DNA from: Streptosporangiaceae bacterium
Lineage (GTDB): Bacteria; Actinomycetota; Actinomycetes; Streptosporangiales; Streptosporangiaceae
DNA: 64,000 nt
Assembly: GCA_025964695.1 (NCBI GenBank)
Contig: JAOPYK010000200.1
Location: forward strand, 1-64,000
Direction: 5' to 3'
The position numbers and the translations under genes are program-made. Below, one piece after another: positions 32,624-39,605 of the stretch; within the stretch, counting starts at the first letter, position 1, and each line of letters opens with the position of its first letter. The notes beneath the pieces are model-generated. The model had not been told where the DNA came from and did not search any database. It saw nothing but the letters and a program-made list of their open reading frames with translations.

Positions 32624-34021
32624 CTATGAGATCTTCGAGAGTGCCCGAGCCAGCCGGCGCACCCCTTCGGAGAGCTCGGCCTCGGTCGAGGCGATGCTGT
32701 AACTGAGCCGCAGAAACTGACCCGGCGGCTCGGCCGGGAAGTAGGGGCGGCCGGGGCTGACCAGCACGCCGGCTCGCGCGGCGGCCTCCACGAGCGGCTG
32801 CTCGTCCACTCCGGGCGGTAGTCGCAGCCACAGATGCAGGCCTCCCGGCGGCCTGGTCGGCCGGACCCCGGGGAGTTCCCGGGCGACCGCGGCGGCCAGG
32901 GCGTCCCTGCGGCGGCGCAGCGCGGCGCGGACGGCCTTGAGGTGCCGGGGCCAGGCCGGCGAGCTCACCAGCTCGAGCGCGGCCTCCTGCAGCGGCCTGG
33001 CCGGGAAGAACGTGTCGACCAGCTGGGTGGCGCGGAGCCGTTCCGCCACCGGGCCGCGGGCGATCATCGCGGCGATGCGCATGCTCGGTGCAGTGATCTT
33101 GGTGAGTGAGGTGAGGTGGACGACGGTGCCCTCGTCGTCCTGGGCCGCCAGCGGGGGCGGCCCGTCGGAGAGCCCGAGGTAGCGAGCGTAGTCGTCCTCG
33201 ATCACGAAGGCGCCCGCCGCCCGGGCCACCGACAGCACCTGGGCGCGCCGCTCCGCCGAGAGCACCGCGCCCGTCGGATTGTGGAAGGTGGGCTGGCAGT
33301 AGAACACCTTGGCCCCGGTCATGGCGAACGCCTCGGCCAGCAGATCCGGCCGGACCCCCTCCGCGTCCACCGGCACCGGGACCGGGTGCAGCCCGGCCGC
33401 CCTGGAGGCGACCAGCGCCCCCGGATACGTCGGCGACTCGACCAGCACCGGTGACCCCGGCGCCAGCAGGGACCGCAGGGCGATGGACAGCGCCGCCTGC
33501 CCGCCGCTGGTGATGAGGACCTCGGCGTCCACGGCACCGGGGCCGATCGAAGCGGCGAACCACGCCCGGAGCTCAGGGATGCCGGACAGCGGAGGGCGCT
33601 CCCAGGAGCTGGGCCGCCGTGTGGCCCGCGCCGCCGCCGTGGCCAGTGCCCGCGCGGGCTGGAGCGAAGGGTGCAGATAGCCGCCGCTGAGGGCGATGAT
33701 GCCCTCGGGCGCGATCGGGAGCATGGCATGGAGACCGGCGGTGTCGACGGTCCGGTCCCCGAGCGCGACGACCTGCCAGCCGAAGTCGGGCGGCTCGGAG
33801 GCCTTACGCGGCCGGTCGGCGACGTAGGTGCCGCTGCCGGGGCGCGCCACGACCAGCCCCTCCGCGGCGAGCATCCCCAGCGCACGGGTGACCGTGACCG
33901 GGCTGACCTTGTGCCGCTCCACCAGCGTGCGGCTGGACGGCAGGCGGTCACCGGGGGCCAGCCGCGTCACCTCGCCGCGGAGCCTGGCCGCCAGCGAATC
34001 GATACTGCTATCCTTTTTCAT
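32624..34021 (-). CDS. MocR-type GntR regulator with aminotransferase domain
   Basis: A 465-residue fusion of an N-terminal GntR winged helix (residues 1-70, LPSSRTLVERHKVSPVTVTRALGMLAAEGLV) and a fold-type I aminotransferase-like domain. PLP-binding residues are present: HNPTG (247-251), Asp276/277 and Lys308 (SLTKITAP). MocR proteins sense PLP, amino acids or related effectors and control a divergent gene, here the EamA-type transporter starting 60 nt away. Repeated ATAGC half-sites lie in between. Export of an amino acid or related metabolite is the likely theme. Confidence 0.92.
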   Translation of the reverse strand: MKKDSSIDSLAARLRGEVTRLAPGDRLPSSRTLVERHKVSPVTVTRALGMLAAEGLVVARPGSGTYVADRPRKASEPPDFGWQVVALGDRTVDTAGLHAMLPIAPEGIIALSGGYLHPSLQPARALATAAARATRRPSSWERPPLSGIPELRAWFAASIGPGAVDAEVLITSGGQAALSIALRSLLAPGSPVLVESPTYPGALVASRAAGLHPVPVPVDAEGVRPDLLAEAFAMTGAKVFYCQPTFHNPTGAVLSAERRAQVLSVARAAGAFVIEDDYARYLGLSDGPPPLAAQDDEGTVVHLTSLTKITAPSMRIAAMIARGPVAERLRATQLVDTFFPARPLQEAALELVSSPAWPRHLKAVRAALRRRRDALAAAVARELPGVRPTRPPGGLHLWLRLPPGVDEQPLVEAAARAGVLVSPGRPYFPAEPPGQFLRLSYSIASTEAELSEGVRRLARALSKIS

Positions 34022-34060
34022 GACAGTTCATAATAGCGCTATTCACCCCGGCCGGATAGC
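34007..34060. promoter_or_regulatory. MocR/EamA divergent operator region
   Basis: Four ATAGC half-sites are arranged symmetrically: GCTATCC (34007-34013), the perfect 12-bp palindrome AATAGCGCTATT (34032-34043) and GGATAGC (34054-34060). The array spans the divergent promoters and is the obvious binding site for the MocR regulator. Confidence 0.6.
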
Positions 34061-34081
34061 ACTCCCCGGGCCGGTGGCCGC

Positions 34082-35017
34082 GTGAGCCGGATCGGGCCCG
34101 TCGTGCCGGGCCTCGGCCTGGCCGCCCTGGGTGTGCTGGCCTTCTCGTTCTCCTTTCCGGCCACGGTCCTGGCCCTCGACGGGCTCGACCCCTACCTCAT
34201 CGGCGTCGGACGGGCGGCCGCCGCGACGGTGCTCGCCGTGCTCGGGCTGGCCGCCGTACGTGCCCCGCTCCCGGCCCGTCACCAGTGGGGCGGGCTGGCG
34301 GCGGCCGGGCTGGGGGTCGTCTTCGGGTTCCCGGTCCTGTCCTCGCTCGCCCTCGACCAGGGCGCCTCCAGCTCGCACGCCGCGGTGGTGATCGGCCTGC
34401 TGCCCGGCGCGACCGCGGTCTGCGCGGTACTGCGGGCGCGGGAACGGCCCTCCCGCTCCTTCTGGCTCGCGAGCGGGGCGGGTGCCGTCTGCGTCGGCGC
34501 CTTCGCGCTCAGCCGCGGCGCCGGCCGCCTGACCGCTGCGGACCTGCTGCTGTTCGGTGGGCTCCTGGCGGGGGCGGTCGGCTATGCCGAGGGTGGCCGG
34601 CTGGCCCGGGACATGCCCGGCTGGCGGGTCATCTCCTGGGCGCTGGTGATCACCGGGCCCATCTCCATCCCGATCACGCTGGTGCTACTGGGCACAGGTG
34701 ACCCGCGCTGGACCGGAAAGGCGCTCATCGGGTTCGGCTACGTGTCCGCGGTGTCGATGTTCCTCGGGTTCTTCGCCTGGTATGCCGGGCTCGGCCGGGC
34801 CGGCATCGCCCGGGCCAGCCAGGTTCAGCTGGCCCAGCCGGTGCTCACCCTGGGCTGGTCGGCGCTGTTCCTCGGCGAGCGTCTCGACGCCCTGACCGGT
34901 CTGGCCGCGGTGACCGTCCTCGCCTGCGTGGCCTGGACCCAGCGGGCCAGAAGCCGCCCCCTGGGCCCCCCTCCGCCGACGCCGCGGCCCGCCCTCGCGG
35001 GAGAGGCCGCCGAGTGA
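34082..35017 (+). CDS. EamA/DMT-family transporter
   Basis: A 311-residue drug/metabolite transporter with ten predicted helices in two EamA repeats (first repeat GLAALGVLAFSFSFPATVLAL; second beginning near LLLFGGLLAGAVGYAEGGRLAR). RhtA/YdcZ-like members export amino acids or other small metabolites. The GTG start at 34082 has no ideal Shine-Dalgarno. Control by the divergent MocR regulator is inferred from the half-site array. The C-terminal ~30 residues are Pro/Arg-rich and probably cytoplasmic. Confidence 0.88.
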   Translation: MSRIGPVVPGLGLAALGVLAFSFSFPATVLALDGLDPYLIGVGRAAAATVLAVLGLAAVRAPLPARHQWGGLAAAGLGVVFGFPVLSSLALDQGASSSHAAVVIGLLPGATAVCAVLRARERPSRSFWLASGAGAVCVGAFALSRGAGRLTAADLLLFGGLLAGAVGYAEGGRLARDMPGWRVISWALVITGPISIPITLVLLGTGDPRWTGKALIGFGYVSAVSMFLGFFAWYAGLGRAGIARASQVQLAQPVLTLGWSALFLGERLDALTGLAAVTVLACVAWTQRARSRPLGPPPPTPRPALAGEAAE

Positions 35018-35060
35018 TGGGATCATCAATGGGATCATCGTGGGTGATCTCGGAGGTGCG

Positions 35061-36083
35061 GTGCGGGTAGCGCGTGCGGTGTGGGTACGGCGTGCGGTGC
35101 GGGCCGCGGCGTGGGGGACGGCGTTCGTGCTCGGGCTGGCGGCCGTCTTCCTCGCCCAGACCTGGGTGTGGTGGCAGTCTGAGCCTCGCTCGCACGGGAC
35201 CGCGACCAACGCCCTGTGGGCGCGCCACCAGTGGGTGGGGGAGGCGCACACCGAAGCGCAGTACCAGGCGCTGGCCGGCACCCTGAGGCTCAACAAGATC
35301 ACCGATGTCTTCTTCCACGCCGGGCCACTGGCGCCCGACGGCTCCGTCCCGCCGCGGCTGTACGCCCACGCGGCGGAGCTGATCGCCGCCATGCACAGGC
35401 TGGCGCCGGAAGTGCACGCCCAGGCCTACCTCGGCCAGACCCGGCGGTTGGGCGGGAACGGCCTGCTGCGGCTCGACGACCCCGCCGTACGGGCGCGCAT
35501 CGTCGAGACGGACCGGGCCTTCCTGGACCTCGGCTTCGACGGCGTCCACTACGACATCGAGCCCGTGTACTCCGACGACAGGGCCTTCCTCGATCTTCTG
35601 GACCGGACTCGGGAGCTGACCCGGGCCCGGGGCCGGATCCTGTCGGTCTCGCTGGAGCAGCTCACCCTGGCCGACGCCGCGCAGCCCGCCTTCCTGGCGC
35701 TGCCCCGGAGCGGGACGTTCCGTTACCCGGCGCGGCCGACCGAGGCGTACCTGCGCGCGGTGGCCGGCCGGGTGGACCAGGTCGCGATCATGACGTACGA
35801 CACCGAACTGCCGACGCGGTCACTGGTCGGGCGGCATTTCGCCTGGCACACCGAGCGGACGCTGAAGCTGATCGGCGACCGGGTCACGGTGTTCATGGGG
35901 GTGCCGACGTACCGGCCCGTGACGGGCTGGGCCGAGGACCTGGCGACGTCGCTGCGCGGGGTCAGACGCGGGCTGGACGCCCTCGGACGGCCCCCCGCCA
36001 GGCCGTACGGCGTCGCAGTCTACGCCGAATGGACCACCAGCCCGGCCGACTGGGCCCGCTACAGATCGCTCTGGTTGTCGTAA
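35061..36083 (+). CDS. membrane-anchored GH18-like glycoside hydrolase domain protein
   Basis: A 340-residue protein with an N-terminal signal anchor (AAAWGTAFVLGLAAVFLAQ) and an extracytoplasmic TIM-barrel-like domain. The segment LGFDGVHYDIEPVY (Asp160 to Glu167) matches the GH18 active-site strand DGxDxDxE except that His163 replaces the first inner Asp; the catalytic Glu167 remains. Later AIMTYDTELPTRS is also GH18-like. It may hydrolyse or merely bind a chitin/peptidoglycan-type glycan. GTG 35061 is chosen for the GGAGG at 35052-35056; GTG 35040 is an alternative. Confidence 0.68.
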   Translation: MRVARAVWVRRAVRAAAWGTAFVLGLAAVFLAQTWVWWQSEPRSHGTATNALWARHQWVGEAHTEAQYQALAGTLRLNKITDVFFHAGPLAPDGSVPPRLYAHAAELIAAMHRLAPEVHAQAYLGQTRRLGGNGLLRLDDPAVRARIVETDRAFLDLGFDGVHYDIEPVYSDDRAFLDLLDRTRELTRARGRILSVSLEQLTLADAAQPAFLALPRSGTFRYPARPTEAYLRAVAGRVDQVAIMTYDTELPTRSLVGRHFAWHTERTLKLIGDRVTVFMGVPTYRPVTGWAEDLATSLRGVRRGLDALGRPPARPYGVAVYAEWTTSPADWARYRSLWLS

Positions 36084-36240
36084 GAGAACCCTGGCCGATC
36101 GGCCACCCGCTTTGTCACGTTCCCATTCACACGTTCCCGCAGGTCGGGAAGAGTGTTGCAATGGCCGCGAGGTCGGGTAAGCATCGATGAGTAAACCCGG
36201 AGAACACGGCCCAAAAGGCGGGCCCTGGGAAGCGAGGTCG

Positions 36241-36438
36241 ATGAGCATGGAACACACCTCACAGCAGGTCGCTCGCCGGCTGACGGAGCTGACCGCCGAG
36301 TTCGCCGGGTGGCGGATCGGCCGGGGCGGATCCGGTCACTGGTGGGCGGTGCGCGGCAACCAACTCGTCCGATCGCTGACGGCGGAGGATCTGCGTCTCA
36401 GGCTGCTGGAGCTGGCCGGAGTCCCGCAGCAGGTATGA
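36241..36438 (+). CDS. small hypothetical actinobacterial protein
   Basis: A 65-residue soluble protein, MSMEHTSQQVARRLTELTAE followed by a Trp-rich FAGWRIGRGGSGHWWAVRG strand region and a Leu-rich helix. It resembles small proteins found widely in actinobacteria next to XRE regulators, but no function is known. ATG 36241 follows GGAAGCGAGG; ATG 36187 or 36247 are alternatives. It has no operon partner. Confidence 0.6.
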   Translation: MSMEHTSQQVARRLTELTAEFAGWRIGRGGSGHWWAVRGNQLVRSLTAEDLRLRLLELAGVPQQV

Positions 36439-36525
36439 CCGGCTATGGCGTGTTCCGGGAAAGAGATCAGGGAATCTAGGCCCTAGGCCCGTAACGCGGG
36501 ATTTACTTGGCGCGATGTCGTTATA

Positions 36526-36569
36526 GACGCCGCCGGTGTGTGTACCCCCGAGCACATATCGGCGGCGTC
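36526..36569 (+). terminator. hairpin terminator in the 36.4-36.75 kb gap
   Basis: GACGCCGCCG (36526-36535) pairs perfectly with CGGCGGCGTC (36560-36569) and is followed by TTCTCCT. The rest of the 317-nt gap before dapA holds no supported gene. Confidence 0.7.
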
Positions 36570-36736
36570 TTCTCCTGAGATCTCCGCTTCGCTCGCCACC
36601 GCCCGGCCGTTCCCCTTCATCGGGCCGGGATGGGGCCAGGACCGGACGGGGCGGCACGGCGGGGACGCGGAGGCCATCGGCCGGCCGCCTTCCCGAGGGC
36701 ACCCGGAGGCACCTGCGGGTCCACGGGAGCGGGCCG

Positions 36737-36750
36737 GAACGGTACCGTTC
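36737..36750 (+). promoter_or_regulatory. palindrome and -10 element at the dapA start
   Basis: GAACGGTACCGTTC is a perfect 14-bp palindrome ending 5 nt before the dapA ATG. It includes TACCGT (36743-36748), a -10-like hexamer exactly seven bases before ATG 36756. dapA has no Shine-Dalgarno, so a leaderless transcript controlled at this dyad is plausible. Confidence 0.5.
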
Positions 36751-36755
36751 GGTGC

Positions 36756-37676
36756 ATGGCACCCAGTACAACGAGCGACGCGCCCTTCGGCCGCCTGCTG
36801 ACCGCGATGGTCACCCCGATGACCGCGGCGGGCGAGGTCGACTACGACGGAGCCGCGCGCCTGGCGACCCACCTCGTCGACGAGCAGCGCCACGACGGCC
36901 TGGTGATCAGCGGTACCACCGGGGAGTCGCCGACGACGAGCGACGCGGAGAAGAGCCGGCTGCTGGAAGCGATCGTCGAGGCGGTCGGCGACCGGGCCTC
37001 GATAGTCGCCGGAGTGGGGACCAACGACACCGCCCACACCCTCCACCTGGCCCGCGCGGCCGAGGCGGCGGGCGCGCACGCCCTGCTGGTGGTCACCCCG
37101 TACTACAGCAAGCCCCCCCAGGAGGGGCTGCTCCACCACTTCACCGCCGTGGCGGATGCGACCGGGCTGCCCAACATGCTGTACGACATCCCCGGCCGGA
37201 CCGGCGTGCCCATCCACACCGAGACCCTGATCCGGCTCGCCGAGCATCCGAGGATCGTCGCCGTCAAGGACGCCAAGGGTGATCTGTTCGCGGGCTCGCA
37301 GGTGATGGCCGGCAGCGATCTGGTCTTCTATTCCGGCGACGACAATCTCAACCTGGCCTGGCTTTCCATGGGTGCCGCCGGCTTCGTCAGCGTGGTGGGA
37401 CATGTCGTAGGAGCGGATCTCCGTGAGATGATCGATGCATACCGTGCCGGTGACGTGGGCCGGGCGCTGGCGATCCACCGCCGGCTGCTCCCCGTCGTCA
37501 CCGCCATCATGACCCGCACGCAGGGCGTCATCGCCGTCAAGGCGGCGCTCGACCTGCTCGGTCTGCCGGGCGGGGCCCTCAGGCCACCGCTCGTGGCGGC
37601 CGCGCCGGAGTTCAGGACGCACCTGCGTGAAGACCTTGCAAGCGGGGGAGTAAAAGTGCCGGAGGCCAGTACGTGA
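36756..37676 (+). CDS. dapA: 4-hydroxy-tetrahydrodipicolinate synthase
   Basis: DapA condenses pyruvate with aspartate semialdehyde, the first step committed to lysine/diaminopimelate. The 306-residue TIM barrel has GRLLTAMVTPMTAAGEVDYDG, the GTTGESPTTS loop, VVTPYYSKPPQEGL with the active-site Tyr, YDIPGRTG, and the Schiff-base Lys171 (VAVKDAKGD). ATG 36756 matches the family N-terminus. It is followed 88 nt later by rnj, the conserved dapA-rnj-ftsK order of actinobacteria. Confidence 0.97.
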   Translation: MAPSTTSDAPFGRLLTAMVTPMTAAGEVDYDGAARLATHLVDEQRHDGLVISGTTGESPTTSDAEKSRLLEAIVEAVGDRASIVAGVGTNDTAHTLHLARAAEAAGAHALLVVTPYYSKPPQEGLLHHFTAVADATGLPNMLYDIPGRTGVPIHTETLIRLAEHPRIVAVKDAKGDLFAGSQVMAGSDLVFYSGDDNLNLAWLSMGAAGFVSVVGHVVGADLREMIDAYRAGDVGRALAIHRRLLPVVTAIMTRTQGVIAVKAALDLLGLPGGALRPPLVAAAPEFRTHLREDLASGGVKVPEAST

Positions 37677-37764
37677 GCACACAGAGTCAGTCAGGGGCGG
37701 GTGAAGGGGGCGCGGCGAGCCGGTCGGCGCCGCGTCCGGCGGATGGTTCCAGCGAGGTGATCGC

Positions 37765-39450
37765 ATGAGTCACCCGCATCCCGATCTCGCGAGCCCGCCC
37801 GTTCTGCCGGCCCATGGCCTGCGCATCGTGGCGCTCGGCGGGCTGGGCGAGATCGGCCGTAACATGACGGTCTTCGAGTACGGCGGCCGTCTGCTCATTG
37901 TCGACTGCGGTGTGCTGTTCCCCGAGGAGGAGCAGCCGGGGGTCGACCTCATCCTGCCCGACTTCGAGTACATCCGGGGCAGGCTCGGCGACATCGAGGC
38001 GATCGTCCTCACGCACGCCCACGAGGACCACATCGGGGCCGTGCCGTACCTCCTGCGTGAGCGGCCGGACATCCCGCTGGTCGGCTCCAAGCTGACCCTG
38101 GCCCTGATCGAGGCCAAGCTCACCGAGCACCGGATCAGGCCCGTCACCGAGCTGGTCAAGGAGGGCGACCGGACCCACTTCGGTCCCTTCGACTGCGAGT
38201 TCCTGGCGGTCAACCACTCGATCCCGGACGCGCTCGCGGTAGCCATCCGTACCCCAGCAGGCCTGGTGCTCGGCACCGGCGACTTCAAGATGGACCAGCT
38301 TCCGCTCGACGGGCGGCTCACCGACCTGGGCGGGTTCGCCCGGCTCGGCTCCGAGGGCATCGACCTGCTGATGTCGGACTCGACCAACGCCGAGGTGGCC
38401 GGGTTCGTCCCGAGCGAGCGCAACATCGGCCCGGTGATCGACGAGGTGTTCCGGGTCGCCAGGGAGCGGGTGATCGTCGCCTGCTTCGCCTCGCACATCC
38501 ACCGGGTCCAGCAGGTCCTCGACGCCGCGCACGACAGTGGCCGCAAGGTCTGCTTCGTCGGCCGTTCCATGGTGCGCAACATGGGCGTCGCCGGTGAGCT
38601 CGGCTATCTGAAGGTCCCCCCCGGGATCCTGGTCGAGCAGAAGGAGATCGACAACCTCCCGCCGGACAAGGTCGTGCTCGTCTGCACGGGCTCCCAGGGC
38701 GAGCCGATGTCGGCGCTGTCGCGGATGGCCAGCCGCGACCACCAGATCAGGATCACCCCCGAAGACACGGTGCTGCTCGCCTCGTCACTGATCCCCGGCA
38801 ACGAGAACGCGGTCAACCGGGTGATCAACGGGCTCACCCGGTGGGGCGCCCGCATCGTGCACAAGGGCAACGCCCTGGTCCATGTCTCGGGGCACGCGGC
38901 GGCGGGTGAGCTGACCTACGTGCTGAACCTGACCAAGCCCTCGAACTTCATGCCGATCCACGGTGAGTGGCGGCACCTGCGGGCGCACGCCAGGCTGGCC
39001 GAGCTCACCGGGGTGCCGAGGGACAACATCGTCATCGCCGAGGACGGTGTCGTGGTCGACCTGGTGGACGGCCAGGCCTCCATCGTCGGCTCGGTACGGG
39101 CCGGCTACGTCTACGTGGACGGCTCGTCGGTCGGTGAGATCACCGAGAACTCGCTCAAGGACCGGCGCATCCTGGGCGACGAGGGGTTCGTGTCCGTCGT
39201 CATCGCGATCGACACCGGCTCCGGCAAGGTGGTCGCGGGTCCCGAGATCTACGCCCGCGGCGCCGGTATCGGCAACGAGGACTTCGCCGAGGTCATCAAC
39301 CGGATCGCGGCCCTTCTACAGGACTCGGCGGCCGACGGGGTGACCGACGTGCACCAGGTCCGCCAGCTGATCCGCCGCACGGTCGGCAAGTGGGTCGCCG
39401 ACACTTACCGCCGCCGTCCGATGATCATCCCAGTGGTCGTCGAGGTCTAG
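37765..39450 (+). CDS. rnj: ribonuclease J
   Basis: A 561-residue MBL/beta-CASP nuclease with 5'-3' exo- and endonuclease activity in mRNA turnover and rRNA maturation. Zinc motif HAHEDH (His84, His86, Asp88, His89), NHSIPDA, GTGDFKMD, the beta-CASP segment with SDSTNAE and FASHIHRVQQV, CTGSQGEP, and HVSGHAAAGEL are all present. It shares the window with PNPase and RNase Y, the other decay nucleases. ATG 37765 follows GAGGTGATCGC. Confidence 0.97.
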   Translation: MSHPHPDLASPPVLPAHGLRIVALGGLGEIGRNMTVFEYGGRLLIVDCGVLFPEEEQPGVDLILPDFEYIRGRLGDIEAIVLTHAHEDHIGAVPYLLRERPDIPLVGSKLTLALIEAKLTEHRIRPVTELVKEGDRTHFGPFDCEFLAVNHSIPDALAVAIRTPAGLVLGTGDFKMDQLPLDGRLTDLGGFARLGSEGIDLLMSDSTNAEVAGFVPSERNIGPVIDEVFRVARERVIVACFASHIHRVQQVLDAAHDSGRKVCFVGRSMVRNMGVAGELGYLKVPPGILVEQKEIDNLPPDKVVLVCTGSQGEPMSALSRMASRDHQIRITPEDTVLLASSLIPGNENAVNRVINGLTRWGARIVHKGNALVHVSGHAAAGELTYVLNLTKPSNFMPIHGEWRHLRAHARLAELTGVPRDNIVIAEDGVVVDLVDGQASIVGSVRAGYVYVDGSSVGEITENSLKDRRILGDEGFVSVVIAIDTGSGKVVAGPEIYARGAGIGNEDFAEVINRIAALLQDSAADGVTDVHQVRQLIRRTVGKWVADTYRRRPMIIPVVVEV

Positions 39451-39496
39451 TCGAAGTCCAATCGTCGGGGTCCGGCCGCCGGGTCCAGGCCGCCCC

Positions 39497-39540
39497 CGTC
39501 GTGATCTTGCAATTGGGGTGCCAACTGCAAGATCACGACG
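39497..39540. terminator. 15-bp hairpin after rnj
   Basis: CGTCGTGATCTTGCA (39497-39511) pairs perfectly with 39526-39540, and TTGG/CCAA prolongs it after one mismatch to a 4-nt loop. It shares the 13-nt CCCCGTCGTGATC with the hairpin at 16960-16972. Confidence 0.75.
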
Positions 39541-39592
39541 TATTTGGGCGACACGCCGTTTTTTGTGGCGGCCAACCACGGGCGTACGAGGT

Positions 39593-39598
39593 TAGTCT
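39593..39598 (+). promoter_or_regulatory. -10 element of a probable leaderless ftsK promoter
   Basis: TAGTCT lies seven bases before the ftsK ATG (39606) and there is no Shine-Dalgarno. Initiation would start at or next to the A of the start codon. Confidence 0.45.
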
Positions 39599-39605
39599 CG
39601 TCACC

